Assembly (NCBI RefSeq): GCF_000974765.1
Contig: NZ_BBWU01000016.1
Coordinates: forward strand, 1 to 64,000
Source of the DNA: Sphingomonas changbaiensis NBRC 104936
Lineage (GTDB): Bacteria > Pseudomonadota > Alphaproteobacteria > Sphingomonadales > Sphingomonadaceae
DNA: 64,000 nucleotides
Direction of reading: 5' to 3'
Under the pieces are notes generated by a model that did not search any database, had not been told where the DNA came from, and saw only the letters and a program-made list of their open reading frames with translations. Shown piece after piece: positions 8,898 to 17,562 of this stretch. A program made the translations under genes and the position numbers. Position 1 is the first letter of the stretch; every line of letters starts with the position of its first letter.

Positions 8898-9338
8898 ATG
8901 GTGTTCGGGAAAAGGGCCAGAAAGATCCAGCGGATCCTGATCGTCGAGGACGAGCCGCTCATCGCGTTCGACACCGAGCATGTGCTGACCGAAGCCGGTT
9001 ATGACGTGGTCGGCACCGTCGACAGCGTCGAGGCGGCGCTGGAGGTGATCGCGTCCAAGAAGCTGGACCTGGCGCTGGTCGACCTGGGACTGACCGACGG
9101 CGGCAATGGCGTCGAGGTGGCGGCGGCGGCACGCCGCGCTGGGCTGCACGTGCTGTTCGTCACCGGCCGCTGCCCGAAGGGCGCGGAGTCGCTCGGCATC
9201 GGCTGCCTGGAAAAGCCGTTCACGCCAAAGGACCTGCGCGGCGCGATCGAGGCGATCGAAACGCTGCTCTCGCGCGGCAGCGTGAAAAAGGCGCCATCCG
9301 GGCTGCGGCTCTACGCGGACAACGCATCGGCGGCGTAA
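8898..9338 (+). CDS. Single-domain response regulator (receiver only)
   Basis: 146-residue CheY-like receiver with no output domain. The acidic pocket (E17-D18-E19 in VEDEP), phospho-acceptor D62 (LVDLGL), switch T89 and conserved K106 (EKPF) are all present, so it should be phosphorylatable. Its cognate kinase is not adjacent. In alphaproteobacteria such proteins often relay phosphate in general stress or motility pathways, but this role is inference. The ATG at 8898 is the best start in frame; GGAGG lies about 15 nt upstream, which is rather far. It is divergent from the pseudouridine synthase and convergent with the Rieske oxygenase across a repeat. Confidence 0.88.
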   Translation: MVFGKRARKIQRILIVEDEPLIAFDTEHVLTEAGYDVVGTVDSVEAALEVIASKKLDLALVDLGLTDGGNGVEVAAAARRAGLHVLFVTGRCPKGAESLGIGCLEKPFTPKDLRGAIEAIETLLSRGSVKKAPSGLRLYADNASAA

Positions 9339-9509
9339 AGTCCTCCCATCGGCGTAGCCGAGGGGAGGGGGACCGCTCGCGCAAGCGAGTGGTGGAGGGG
9401 CCGCACCGCGGGCCTCGAGCCGGGGGAGGACCGCTGACCCTCCGCTTCGCTCCGGCCCCTCCACCGCGCTTCGCGCGGTCCCCTTCCCCGAGCAAGCTCG
9501 GGGAGGACT
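9339..9509. repeat. Type A palindromic repeat
   Basis: About 170 bp filling the whole gap between two convergent genes. Ends AGTCCTCCC / GGGAGGACT are inverted; inside are GGAGGGGGACCGCTCGCGC with GTGGTGGAGGGGC and their inverse (GCCCCTCCACCGCGC... CGGTCCCCTTCCCC). It could act as a bidirectional transcription barrier because of its hairpins. Confidence 0.8.
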
Positions 9510-9512
9510 TTG

Positions 9513-10640
9513 CTAAAGCCGCATTTCCACCTGGTCGTGGAAGGCGCGGATGCCGGTTTCGAGCGTGCCGAGCGTCAGATGGTCGATCGCGCCGGTCGAA
9601 AGGCCCTGCTGCCCCAGCGCGGCGGCGCGGAAGTCCTCGCCGCCGAACACGCCCTGATCGAGCAGCTGCCAGCTGCGCTGCCAGTGCGACAGCGCCTTGT
9701 CCGTCGTCGGCGCCTCGGGAATGAGCATGAAATCCTCGACCAGCGTGCGGTCGACCGCCTGCGGCATCAGCACCATCAGGTTCACATAATCGGGGCTGAC
9801 GATCAGGATGCCGCCCGGAAAGATCTGATAGGCGTAGGTGACGGCAGAGCGCAGCGCGGCCCAGTCCTTGCGGTCGAGCTCGGCAAGCTGCGCGGCACGC
9901 CCGACGGCGGAGCGCTGGTGCGGACCGACCCGGTCGCCGGCCGTCACGCCGTCCTGGAACATCGGGCCGATCGTCCCGGCATGCAGCCGCTGCACATGAT
10001 AGCTTTCGGAAAAGGCGTCGACGATCAGTTTCCAGTTCGCCTTCACGTCATGGGTGTGACGCGCAAACAGATGCTGACCAACGAGATTGAACGCGTCGAA
10101 GTCATGGCCCAGCGCTTCGGCCGCATCGAAATCCGCCGCCGCGTCGAAGGCAAACCAGATCAGGCCGTCGGCTTCGAGGCTCGGCAGCTCCTTCAGGCCA
10201 TGCGTGCTCTTGTCGAGCCCGGGGAAGGTATCGGGCCGGGGCAGGCCCGACAGCCGGCCGTCGAGCGTGTAGGACCAGGCGTGGTAGGGGCAGATCAGCC
10301 GCGGGGCGCAGACCGGATCGCCGCCTTCCACCAAGCGGGTTCCGCGATGCTGGCAGACGTTCAGGAACACGTGTGCCTTGCCCGCCTTGTCGCGCGTGAC
10401 GAGCAAGGGCTTGCCGAAGCCGTCGTGCGGCACGGCCATGTTCGGCTCCGGCAGCAGCGCAGAGGGGGCGATCACGTTCGGCATGCCCATGAACAGCGCG
10501 GCCCATTCGCGATCGTGGCGTGCGGGATCGGTATAGGCCGACGCGGGCACCGCGGTGATCGTCTCACCGCGCTTGACCGAGCCGTCGGCGAGGCTGTCGG
10601 CGAGCGCGAGCTGGCCGGGCGTGGGCGTGAGCGCGTTCAT
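9513..10640 (-). CDS. Rieske aromatic-ring-hydroxylating oxygenase, alpha subunit
   Basis: 375-residue Rieske non-haem iron oxygenase. The [2Fe-2S] ligands are C96-x-H98 (CQHRG) and C117-x2-H120 (CPYH). The mononuclear iron site is indicated by the D...H...H pattern in [13 protein letters not shown]. Such enzymes hydroxylate or demethylate aromatic, choline-like or steroid substrates with electrons from a reductase; no reductase or ferredoxin gene is nearby, so the substrate is unknown. The start was placed at ATG 10640 ([10 protein letters not shown]); 16 in-frame codons upstream run into the SIR2-like gene. It follows that gene on the same strand with a 31-nt gap and may share its transcript. 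Confidence 0.88.
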   Translation of the reverse strand: MNALTPTPGQLALADSLADGSVKRGETITAVPASAYTDPARHDREWAALFMGMPNVIAPSALLPEPNMAVPHDGFGKPLLVTRDKAGKAHVFLNVCQHRGTRLVEGGDPVCAPRLICPYHAWSYTLDGRLSGLPRPDTFPGLDKSTHGLKELPSLEADGLIWFAFDAAADFDAAEALGHDFDAFNLVGQHLFARHTHDVKANWKLIVDAFSESYHVQRLHAGTIGPMFQDGVTAGDRVGPHQRSAVGRAAQLAELDRKDWAALRSAVTYAYQIFPGGILIVSPDYVNLMVLMPQAVDRTLVEDFMLIPEAPTTDKALSHWQRSWQLLDQGVFGGEDFRAAALGQQGLSTGAIDHLTLGTLETGIRAFHDQVEMRL

Positions 10641-10671
10641 GGGCGGAGTGTGCGCCGAAGCGGGGCGGCGC

Positions 10672-11499
10672 TCAAGAGGCTCCGACATCCTTCACGAGCT
10701 GGTCCAGGAAGCTGACCAGCGCCTTTTCCGGATCGCGTTCCTGACTGCCCAGCACCGTGATCCCCCATTGGCCGAGCACGGCTTCGCGCACCGGATCGGG
10801 CCGGGCGGCGAAGACGAAGGACGGCGGCCGGTCCTTGATCCGCCCTGTCGTCGCCCAGGTGCGCCAGAGCTTGTGGAGCAGGAGACGGATGTTCAGGTCC
10901 GACATCGAATAGCCGATGAAGAGGATCGTGCGGCCGAGCGCGTCGGCGCGGAACTTCACGTCCAGCGGCGAATCGAAATTGAGGCGGTCGAAATAGTCGG
11001 TTTCGGCCAGCACCAGCGAACTGTCAGCTTCGAAATCCCCATGGAACTTGACGATCTGCGGGCGGCCATCCTCTGCCCGGGCAAGGTCCCGCGCGTTGAC
11101 GATCTTCACGAAGGGGCGGTCGGCAAGCGTGTACGCGACCTCCAGATTGTTGTCGTAATTGGTCGTATAGAGGATCGGGAAGTCGAGGCGGACGATCAGG
11201 TCGTGAAGCCGCGATTTCGCGACCTTTGCTTCGGACACGCTCCAGGTACGGTCCATCCAGCTGCGGAGCGCCCCGATGCTGCCTTGCTGCAGCCGGTAAT
11301 ATTCGGCGAGCATCTGGTAATCGGCATCGCTGTCCTCCTCCGAAAGGTGCAGCTCTGCCCGCATGTGATCGACCAGCTGCGACCAGGAGGGCAGGCCGAC
11401 CGCCATCGAAAGGCCGGCGCCGGCGAACAGCAGGCAGCGGCGCGCGCGGATTGCTTCGACCAACTCGGCATAGCCGCGGCCCAGGCGAGGTTCTTCCAT
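10672..11499 (-). CDS. SIR2-like domain protein
   Basis: 275-residue protein with a SIR2_2-type fold: the NAD-binding loop [13 protein letters not shown] (residues 27-39), TTNYDN with the conserved Asn114, the putative catalytic His153 in KFHGD, and a late GYSMSDLNI. It has the residues needed to bind and possibly hydrolyse NAD. Related stand-alone SIR2 proteins include NADase effectors of anti-phage systems, but also many with no known role. No partner defence gene (nuclease, Argonaute, TIR, HerA) is adjacent. It starts at ATG 11499, divergent from tRNA-Leu 86 nt away. Confidence 0.85.
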   Translation of the reverse strand: MEEPRLGRGYAELVEAIRARRCLLFAGAGLSMAVGLPSWSQLVDHMRAELHLSEEDSDADYQMLAEYYRLQQGSIGALRSWMDRTWSVSEAKVAKSRLHDLIVRLDFPILYTTNYDNNLEVAYTLADRPFVKIVNARDLARAEDGRPQIVKFHGDFEADSSLVLAETDYFDRLNFDSPLDVKFRADALGRTILFIGYSMSDLNIRLLLHKLWRTWATTGRIKDRPPSFVFAARPDPVREAVLGQWGITVLGSQERDPEKALVSFLDQLVKDVGAS

Positions 11500-11542
11500 G
11501 GCCGTAACAAACGGCAGGGCGAGCCGGGCGTTCCGCAGCCGG

Positions 11543-11571
11543 TTGCGGGGCGGCGCGCTCTCCGCTAGGCG
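11543..11571 (+). promoter_or_regulatory. Putative tRNA-Leu promoter
   Basis: -35 TTGCGG (11543-11548), 17-nt spacer, -10 TAGGCG (11566-11571); the mature tRNA starts 14 nt downstream. The arrangement matches the other stable-RNA and ribosomal promoters proposed in this window (before tRNA-Ser, rpsB and rpmE). Confidence 0.5.
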
Positions 11572-11584
11572 ATCGCGACCGCGC

Positions 11585-11669
11585 GCGGGCGTGGCGAAAT
11601 TGGTAGACGCACGGCACTCAAAATGCCGCGGCTTCGGTCATGTCGGTTCGAGTCCGACCGCCCGCACCA
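11585..11669 (+). tRNA. tRNA-Leu (anticodon CAA)
   Basis: 85-nt class II tRNA with encoded CCA. Acceptor stem GCGGGCG/CGCCCGC, anticodon stem CGGCA/TGCCG around loop CTCAAAA (anticodon CAA, reads UUG), long variable arm, and the T-loop GGTTCGAGTCC. The terminal CCA ends directly at the stop codon of the KefB-type gene on the other strand. Confidence 0.95.
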
Positions 11670-13457
11670 TCATCCTCCCTGGGACTTCAGGTCGCTGAGG
11701 CGGGTGCGCAGCAGGCGCGGGTTGCGATCGAGATCGCTGGCTTCCTTGATCTCGCGGCGAAGCTCGTCGCGTTTTTCGTGGATCGAGGCGATCACCGGGC
11801 CCATCGCGACGCCCAGATCGACCAGCACGGCCTCCGACAGCTGGAGCGAGCTTTCGAGCGTTTCGGGGACCGCATCGGTTGCGCCGGCGCGGTAGAGCTC
11901 GGCGGCGTGGTCGATGTCGCGGGCACGGGCGACGATGGTAAGATCAGGCACCCAGCCGCGCACCCGGCGCGTGAGGTTCACGCTCAGCACCGGATCGTCC
12001 ATCGTCAGGATCAGCGCGTCGGCATGGCCGAGCCGCAGCCGGTCGATCACGTCGGCGCGCGAGGCATCGCCGAACAGAATCTTGTAGCCCTCGCCGCGGG
12101 CAGCAGCGACGGCGTCGATATCCGAGTCAATCGCAACGAACGGCTTGTCGTGCGCTGCCAGCATGTCGGCGACCATGCGGCCGACGCGGCCGAAGCCGAT
12201 GATCACGGTGCCGGGCTTGACCGCCTCGACCGGCTCGTCGGGCCCGATCTCCAGCCGCCGGCCAAGGTCGCGGCCGATCCGGGCGAGCAGCGGCGTCAGC
12301 GTCAGGCCGAGCGCCGTCACCATCTGCCAGAAGCCGGCGGTCGAGGCCTGGATCAGCCCCGCCTGGGCGGCCGCGCCGAGAACGATCAGCGTCGTTTCCG
12401 AAGGGGAGGCCATCAGCAGGCCGGTCTGGATCGACGCGCCGCGCGCGGACCCGGCGAGGCGGAGAAGCACGGCGGTCACCGCCGTCTTGACCAGCATCAC
12501 GCCGACGATCGCCATCAGCAGCGACGACCAATTGGCGACGACGGCGCCCAGATCGATGCTCATGCCGACGGTGATCAGGAACACGCCCAGCGCGAGGCCG
12601 CGGAACGGGGCGGTGATCGATTCGACCTCGCCACGATATTCGGTCTCGGCGATGCTGAGGCCCGCGATCAGCGCGCCGACGATCGGCGACAGCCCGACCG
12701 CGCTGGTCGCAAGGCTGGCGGCGATGACGGCGAGCAGGCTGGCGGCCAGGAACAGCTCCGGATTCTTCGCGCGCGCGGCCTGGGCGAAGAGGCGCGGCAG
12801 CAGGAAACGGCCGGCGATCAGCAGCGCAGCGACGACCGCGATGCCGGCGCCCGCCGTCGTGCCGAGATTGGCGAGGGCGGAGTCGCCACCGGCACCGACC
12901 GCGCCGAGCAGGAAAATGATCGGCACCAGCGCAAGGTCTTCGAACAGCAGCATCGCAAAGGCCGGGCGGCCGACCGGGCCTTGCGTGCCCGTCATCGGCA
13001 GCACGAGCGCGGTCGACGACAGGGCGAGCGCCAGACCAAGGCCGAAGGCGCCGGTCCAGGGTTGCCCGAGGGCCAGCAGGGCAAGGCCGATCAGCAGGCC
13101 GGATACGGCCAGCTCCGCCGCGCCCACGCCGAACACCAGCGCGCGCATGTCCCACAATCGTCGGAGCGACAGCTCCAGCCCGATCGCGAACAGCAGCAGG
13201 ATGATGCCGAGCTCCGCGAACGGCTCGATCGCGTGGCTGTCGGTGATCGTCAGGTAATAGAGCCAGCGATGATCGGGCACGAGGCGGCCGAGCCCGAACG
13301 GGCCGACCAGCGCGCCCACCAGGATGAAGCCGATCACCGGGCTGACCCGAAAACGCGCAAAGGCCGGGATGACGATTCCGGCCGCGCCAAGGATCACAAG
13401 CGCGTCCGAGAAGCCGGTTGAGTTGAGTGCGAATGCCACTTTAGGGTGTATACTCAT
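11670..13457 (-). CDS. KefB-type monovalent cation:proton antiporter (CPA2)
   Basis: 595-residue inner-membrane protein. Residues ~10-375 hold about 12 hydrophobic segments of a Na+/H+ exchanger domain (GFILVGALVGPFGLGR, the LELSLRRLW loop, ALALSSTALVLP). Residues ~400-520 are a TrkA-N (RCK) nucleotide-binding domain with GFGRVGR and the acidic VAIDSD. It probably exchanges K+ or Na+ for protons, gated by NAD(H) or thiols; no KefF/G partner is adjacent. The start is unusual: ATG 13457 lies inside the terminal inverted repeat of a MITE-like element, giving MSIHP from transposon DNA. GTG 13439 (VAFALNSTGF) is the alternative; neither has a ribosome-binding site. Confidence 0.88.
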   Translation of the reverse strand: MSIHPKVAFALNSTGFSDALVILGAAGIVIPAFARFRVSPVIGFILVGALVGPFGLGRLVPDHRWLYYLTITDSHAIEPFAELGIILLLFAIGLELSLRRLWDMRALVFGVGAAELAVSGLLIGLALLALGQPWTGAFGLGLALALSSTALVLPMTGTQGPVGRPAFAMLLFEDLALVPIIFLLGAVGAGGDSALANLGTTAGAGIAVVAALLIAGRFLLPRLFAQAARAKNPELFLAASLLAVIAASLATSAVGLSPIVGALIAGLSIAETEYRGEVESITAPFRGLALGVFLITVGMSIDLGAVVANWSSLLMAIVGVMLVKTAVTAVLLRLAGSARGASIQTGLLMASPSETTLIVLGAAAQAGLIQASTAGFWQMVTALGLTLTPLLARIGRDLGRRLEIGPDEPVEAVKPGTVIIGFGRVGRMVADMLAAHDKPFVAIDSDIDAVAAARGEGYKILFGDASRADVIDRLRLGHADALILTMDDPVLSVNLTRRVRGWVPDLTIVARARDIDHAAELYRAGATDAVPETLESSLQLSEAVLVDLGVAMGPVIASIHEKRDELRREIKEASDLDRNPRLLRTRLSDLKSQGG

Positions 13458-13712
13458 ATCTGGCGTCGACGTGACGAGCCGTATTTTGGCCTGTGGGTAG
13501 GAGCGAGGAGGGATCGATGTGCAAACATCGTGACCGACGAGCGACGCCCTCCACAGGCCAAAAGACGCCTCGCCCCGGAGGGGTCGTCTGGAGAGGCGCG
13601 CTGGCCGCGTCGCTTGCTTGCGCGTAGCTTCGGCTACGCGTCCGCGCTGCGCTCCTCGCCAGCGCGCCTCTCCAGGCGATCACGCTCGATGCCAGATATG
13701 AGTATACACCCT
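13443..13712. mobile_element. MITE-like 270-bp element with 22-bp perfect terminal inverted repeats
   Basis: The 22-bp ends at 13443-13464 and 13691-13712 are exact inverse complements. Inside are three further perfect inverted pairs: TTTTGGCCTGTGG (13484-13496 / 13551-13563), TGGAGAGGCGCGCTGG (13589-13604 / 13659-13674), and a TTCG-loop hairpin (13621-13640). There is no transposase, and I see no obvious target-site duplication. Both ends carry an outward-facing ATG (ATGAGTATACACCCT), one of which is the annotated KefB start. It fills the gap between the antiporter and the FAD oxygenase. Confidence 0.75.
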
Positions 13713-13756
13713 GGTCTCTTAAGCGGCAGGCGCGGCGCTTGTCAGCCGAAAGGAGC

Positions 13757-14971
13757 ATGGCCGTGCATGATCTTGTGATCGCGGGCGGCGGGCCGGCGGG
13801 AATGATGGCCGGGCTGCTGTTTGCGCGGGCCGGCGTGAACACGCTAGTGCTGGAGAAGCACGCCGATTTCCTGCGCGATTTCCGCGGCGATACCGTCCAC
13901 CCGTCGACGATGGAGCTGATGGATGAGCTGCGCTTGCTCGACGCGTTCCTTCAGCGGCCGCATGACGAAGTGCAGACGCTGACCGCGCGAGTGGCGAACC
14001 GGCGGATCACCATCGCGGACACGCGGCATCTGCCCGTGAAGTGCCCCTTCATCGCGTTGATGCCGCAATGGGATTTCCTCGACTTTCTGGCGGACGAGGC
14101 GCGCAAATATCCGACCTTTGCGCTGCGGATGGAGGCGGAGGCGACGGACCTGCTGTTCGACGGCGACCGGGTTGCGGGCGTGCGGCTGGCGAGCGGGGAG
14201 GAGGTTCGCGCCAGGTTGACCATCGCCGCGGACGGTCGCCGCTCCGTGCTGCGCGACAAGGCCGGCCTGCCGAAGCGCGATTTGGGCGCGCCGATCGACG
14301 TGCTGTGGTTCCGGCTGCCGAAAGGGCGGAGCAGCCAGAACATGACCGGCGGCACGTTCGGCAAGGGGACGCTGGTCGTGCAGCTCGATCGCGGCGATTA
14401 TTGGCAGTGCGCCTATGTCGTCGCGAAAGGCGGGGCGGAGGCGCTGAAGGCGCGGGGGATCGAGGCGTTCCGGCGCGGGGTCGGCGAGGCGGCGCCGGAA
14501 CTGGCCGACGTCGTCGGCACGCTGACCGACTGGGACCAGGTGAAATTGCTGTCGGTGTCGCTCGACCGGCTGGAGCAATGGAGCCGGCCCGGGCTGCTCG
14601 CGATCGGCGATGCCGCGCACGCGATGTCGCCGGTTGGCGGCGTCGGCATCAATCTCGCGATCCAAGACGCGGTGGCGGCCGCGAACATTCTCGCCGCCCC
14701 GATGGCGCGCGGCGAGCCGGTCGACGCGTTGCTGCCCAAGGTGCAGGAGCGACGGATTATGCCGGTGCGGGTCACGCAAGCGGCGCAGAAGGCCGTGCAC
14801 GAGCGGCTGCTGAAACCGCTGATCGAGAGCAAGGCGATGGTCGACGAAGTGCCGTTCGTGTTGCGGCTGTTCGACTGGTTCCCGCTGCTGCGCCGGATCC
14901 CCGCGCGGCTGGTCGGCCTCGGCATCCGGCGAGAGCATGTGCGCTCGCCGGATGCGTTCAAACCGGAATAG
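13757..14971 (+). CDS. FAD-dependent aromatic monooxygenase (PHBH/UbiH fold)
   Basis: 404-residue flavoprotein. N-terminal dinucleotide fold GGGPAGMMAG, a middle TIAADGRRSVLRDKAGL segment resembling the DG motif of flavin monooxygenases, and GDAAHAMSPVGGVGINLAIQDA (the second FAD motif, around residue 285-305). These enzymes hydroxylate aromatic rings with NAD(P)H; the substrate is unknown and the gene sits alone. Start: ATG 13757 has AGGAG only 1 nt before it, so the in-frame GTG 13763 (spacing 7) may be used instead. The gene lies just downstream of the MITE-like element, which may separate it from its old promoter. Confidence 0.88.
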   Translation: MAVHDLVIAGGGPAGMMAGLLFARAGVNTLVLEKHADFLRDFRGDTVHPSTMELMDELRLLDAFLQRPHDEVQTLTARVANRRITIADTRHLPVKCPFIALMPQWDFLDFLADEARKYPTFALRMEAEATDLLFDGDRVAGVRLASGEEVRARLTIAADGRRSVLRDKAGLPKRDLGAPIDVLWFRLPKGRSSQNMTGGTFGKGTLVVQLDRGDYWQCAYVVAKGGAEALKARGIEAFRRGVGEAAPELADVVGTLTDWDQVKLLSVSLDRLEQWSRPGLLAIGDAAHAMSPVGGVGINLAIQDAVAAANILAAPMARGEPVDALLPKVQERRIMPVRVTQAAQKAVHERLLKPLIESKAMVDEVPFVLRLFDWFPLLRRIPARLVGLGIRREHVRSPDAFKPE

Positions 14972-14976
14972 ATAGT

Positions 14977-15050
14977 CCGTTCGCTTCGAGCGAAGTCGAG
15001 AAGCACCTGGCTCGGCGCTCTCGTTTCTCGACTTCGCTCGAAACGAACGG
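14977..15050. repeat. Type C palindromic repeat
   Basis: 74-bp inverted repeat: CCGTTCGCTTCGAGCGAAGT at the left and its inverse ending in CGAAACGAACGG at the right, each arm itself containing CTTCGAGCGAAG. Lies between the convergent FAD oxygenase and icd. Five copies occur in the window (also 16682, 32449, 45993, 63046). Confidence 0.9.
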
Positions 15051-15061
15051 GAAGGGCTGTC

Positions 15062-16282
15062 TTAGCTCCAGCTCCCCATCGCTTTTTCGAGGTTCGCGCG
15101 GATCGCCTCGAAGAATTGCTCGGTGGTCATCCAGGGCTGGTCGGGGCCGATCAGGATGGCGAGGTCCTTGGTCATCTGGCCGCTTTCGACCGTCTGGATG
15201 CAGACGCGCTCCAGCGTCTCGGCGAAGCGGACCACGTCCGGCGTGTCGTCGAAGCGGCCGCGGTATTTCAGACCGCCGGTCCAGGCGAAGATCGAAGCGA
15301 TCGGGTTGGTCGAGGTCGCCTTGCCCTGCTCGTGCATGCGGAAGTGGCGGGTGACGGTGCCGTGCGCCGCCTCCGCCTCGACCGTCTTGCCGTCGGGCGA
15401 GAGCAGCACCGAGGTCATCAGGCCCAGCGAGCCGAAGCCCTGCGCGACCGAATCCGACTGCACGTCGCCATCGTAATTCTTGCAGGCCCAGACGAACTTG
15501 CCGCTCCATTTGAGCGCGGAGGCCACCATGTCGTCGATCAGGCGATGCTCATAGACGATGCCAAGTTTCTCGAACTGAGGCTTGAATTCATTCTCATAAA
15601 CCTCAGCGAAGATATCCTTGAAGCGGCCGTCATAGGCCTTCAGGATCGTGTTCTTGGTCGAGAGGTACACCGGCCATTCGCGGAGCAAACCGTAGTTCAA
15701 CGAGGCGCGGGCGAAATCGCGGATCGAATCGTCGAGATTGTACATGCCCATCGCGACGCCGGACGACGGGAATTGGAACACTTCCTCGTCGATCAGCGTG
15801 CCGTCGTCGCCTTCGAACACCAGGCGGAGCTTGCCGGGGCCAGGGACGCGGAAATCGGTCGCCTTGTACTGATCGCCGAACGCGTGGCGGCCGACGACGA
15901 TCGGGTCGGTCCAGCCCGGCACCAGCCGCGGGACATTCTTGATGACGATCGGCTCGCGGAAGACGACGCCGCCCAGGATGTTGCGGATCGTGCCGTTCGG
16001 CGATTTCCACATCTTCTTGAGGTCGAATTCCTGCACGCGCGCTTCGTCCGGCGTAATGGTCGCGCACTTCACGCCGACGCCGTATTTCTTGATCGCGCGC
16101 GCGGATTCGACAGTGACGCGATCCTCGGTCTCGTCGCGCTTCTGGATGCCGAGGTCGTAATATTCGAGGTCGATGTCGAGATAGGGCAGGATCAGGCGCT
16201 CACGGATCCACGCCCAGATGATCCGCGTCATCTCATCGCCGTCGAGCTCGACGACGGGGGTTTTCACCTTGATCTTGGCCAT
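15062..16282 (-). CDS. icd: NADP-dependent isocitrate dehydrogenase
   Basis: 406-residue homodimeric-type (eukaryote-like) NADP isocitrate dehydrogenase of the TCA cycle. It converts isocitrate to 2-oxoglutarate plus CO2 with NADPH formation. [20 protein letters not shown] at the start, [12 protein letters not shown] (substrate loop), the metal-binding [10 protein letters not shown] and the cofactor region [12 protein letters not shown] are all present; HGTVTRH is the NADP-selective form. ATG 16282. A -35 TTGACA / -10 TAGGGA pair upstream suggests it is transcribed alone, and a type C repeat follows its stop. Confidence 0.97.
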   Translation of the reverse strand: MAKIKVKTPVVELDGDEMTRIIWAWIRERLILPYLDIDLEYYDLGIQKRDETEDRVTVESARAIKKYGVGVKCATITPDEARVQEFDLKKMWKSPNGTIRNILGGVVFREPIVIKNVPRLVPGWTDPIVVGRHAFGDQYKATDFRVPGPGKLRLVFEGDDGTLIDEEVFQFPSSGVAMGMYNLDDSIRDFARASLNYGLLREWPVYLSTKNTILKAYDGRFKDIFAEVYENEFKPQFEKLGIVYEHRLIDDMVASALKWSGKFVWACKNYDGDVQSDSVAQGFGSLGLMTSVLLSPDGKTVEAEAAHGTVTRHFRMHEQGKATSTNPIASIFAWTGGLKYRGRFDDTPDVVRFAETLERVCIQTVESGQMTKDLAILIGPDQPWMTTEQFFEAIRANLEKAMGSWS

Positions 16283-16318
16283 TGCGTGTTCGTCCCAGGA
16301 AGATTTGATTTGGCGCTT

Positions 16319-16346
16319 TCCCTAGGCCAAGCGCCCGGACTGTCAA
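16319..16346 (-). promoter_or_regulatory. Putative icd promoter
   Basis: On the minus strand, TTGACA (16346-16341), 16-nt spacer, TAGGGA (16324-16319), about 37 nt upstream of the icd start codon. The consensus -35 and the TA-G-G form of the -10 box agree with the other promoters proposed here. Confidence 0.55.
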
Positions 16347-16371
16347 CCGGAGCACCGACGGAGCAGCAGCG

Positions 16372-16668
16372 ATGCCCCATTTCATCCTGACCTATGAGCT
16401 TGCGCCCGACTATCTGGAGCGGCGCAGTCAATTCCGCACCGAGCACCTGAAGCTCGCCTGGGAGGCGGCCGACCAAGGCGCGCTGCTGCTGGGCGGCGCT
16501 GTCGGCGATCCGCCCGAGTCGGCGATGCTGCTGTTCACGGACCGGGCGGCGGCGGAGGCGTTTGCGAAGGCCGACCCTTATGTCGCGCAGGGGCTGGTGA
16601 AGGAATGGCGCGTGCGGCCGTGGACCACCGTGGTCGGCAAAGAGGCCGCAACGCCGGTGCGACCCTAG
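16372..16668 (+). CDS. YciI-like protein
   Basis: 98-residue YciI-fold (ferredoxin-like, dimeric alpha/beta barrel) protein: MPHFILTYELAPDYLERR... HLKLAWEAADQGALLLGGAV... FAKADPYVAQGLVKEWRVRPW. It carries the family's conserved His in the first half (H25 in TEHLKLA) and the DPYV segment. YciI proteins are small enzymes or enzyme domains of mostly unknown substrate. It starts at ATG 16372, divergent from icd with an 89-nt shared upstream region; a type C repeat follows. Confidence 0.85.
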   Translation: MPHFILTYELAPDYLERRSQFRTEHLKLAWEAADQGALLLGGAVGDPPESAMLLFTDRAAAEAFAKADPYVAQGLVKEWRVRPWTTVVGKEAATPVRP

Positions 16669-16681
16669 CCTCAGTCCAAAA

Positions 16682-16756
16682 CCGTTTGTTTCGAGCGAAG
16701 TCGAGAAATCGGCGGCCCCGGAGCTGTCGCTTCTCGACTTCGCTCGAAGCGAACGG
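16682..16756. repeat. Type C palindromic repeat
   Basis: 75-bp copy (CCGTTTGTTTCGAGCGAAGT ... GACTTCGCTCGAAGCGAACGG) between the YciI-like gene and psd. The left arm is slightly diverged (TTTG for TCGC). Confidence 0.85.
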
Positions 16757-16827
16757 AGTTGAGGGAGCAGGGAGCCGCCGAGCCTCTCGATCATTGTTTC
16801 GGGATTGGGTGCTGCTAAGGAAGCCGA

Positions 16828-17562
16828 ATGGCATCGCTTGAAAAGCCGCCGGTCGCGACGACGAACGTCAAGTGGCGCTGGCCCTCCGTCCATCCGGATG
16901 GACGCAAATTCGTTCTGATTTCAGCCGTTATCACGCTGATCTTTGCCTGGTTCGCGTGGGAGACGCTGGCCTGGCCGATGGCGGCGGTGACGGTGTGGGT
17001 TGCCGCGTTCTTCCGCGATCCGATCCGCAGCGTTCCGCAAGGGGAGGGGCTGGTGATCGCGCCGGCCGACGGGTTGATCACGCTGATCCAGCAGGTCCTG
17101 CCGCCACCCGAACTGGCGGGCGAAGGGGGGCTGGGCGAGGCGCCGATGACGCGCGTGTCGATCTTCATGAGCGTGTTCGACGTGCACATCAATCGCGCGC
17201 CGATCGCGGGAACGATCCGCAAGATCGCCTATATCTCCGGCAAATTCCTGAACGCCGATCTCGACAAGGCGAGCGAGGATAACGAACGCCAGCATTTCCT
17301 GGTCGAGAGCCCTGAAGGCGTGCGGATCGGCTTCACCCAGATTGCCGGCCTGGTCGCGCGGCGGATCGTGCCGTTCGTGAAAGTGGGGGATATGGTCGGG
17401 CGCGGGCAGCGGATCGGGCTGATCCGCTTCGGCAGCCGCGTCGACGTATACCTGCCGGCTGGCACCAGCCCGCGCGTCGCGCTTGGCCAAAGGACGATGG
17501 CGGGCGAGACGGTGATCGCGAAGCTCGGCGAGCGCGACGCAGGCGTCGGCATCCCGCAATGA
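16828..17562 (+). CDS. psd: Phosphatidylserine decarboxylase proenzyme
   Basis: 244-residue short-form (type II-like) PSD that makes phosphatidylethanolamine from phosphatidylserine at the inner membrane. A hydrophobic segment occupies residues ~28-55, then FFRDP, the DVHINRAP motif, and the self-cleavage site IRFGSRVD, where the Ser becomes the pyruvoyl group. GS in place of the enteric LGST is normal for this subgroup. ATG 16828 follows AAGGAAG. Its stop overlaps the pssA start by 4 nt (ATGA), which fits two consecutive steps of phospholipid synthesis being coupled. Confidence 0.96.
   Translation: MASLEKPPVATTNVKWRWPSVHPDGRKFVLISAVITLIFAWFAWETLAWPMAAVTVWVAAFFRDPIRSVPQGEGLVIAPADGLITLIQQVLPPPELAGEGGLGEAPMTRVSIFMSVFDVHINRAPIAGTIRKIAYISGKFLNADLDKASEDNERQHFLVESPEGVRIGFTQIAGLVARRIVPFVKVGDMVGRGQRIGLIRFGSRVDVYLPAGTSPRVALGQRTMAGETVIAKLGERDAGVGIPQ

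Noticed and set aside
8762-9004. 80-codon frame with an internal ATG preceded by upstream purines, overlapping the receiver gene start
   Set aside because: Its product is a frame-shifted version of the receiver N-terminus (RRGRAAHRVRHRACADRS) with no domain.
10672-11499. Complete Thoeris, DSR or SIR2-HerA defence system
   Set aside because: Only the SIR2-like gene is present; the neighbours are a Rieske oxygenase, a tRNA and an antiporter.
11640-13421. 593-codon plus-strand frame opposite the KefB-type gene
   Set aside because: It starts inside tRNA-Leu and is rich in R, D, Q and H with no fold; the opposite strand has clear membrane segments and a TrkA-N domain.
15954-16054. Possible alternative genes opposite icd
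   Set aside because: Short antisense frames without ribosome-binding sites inside a strongly conserved enzyme gene.
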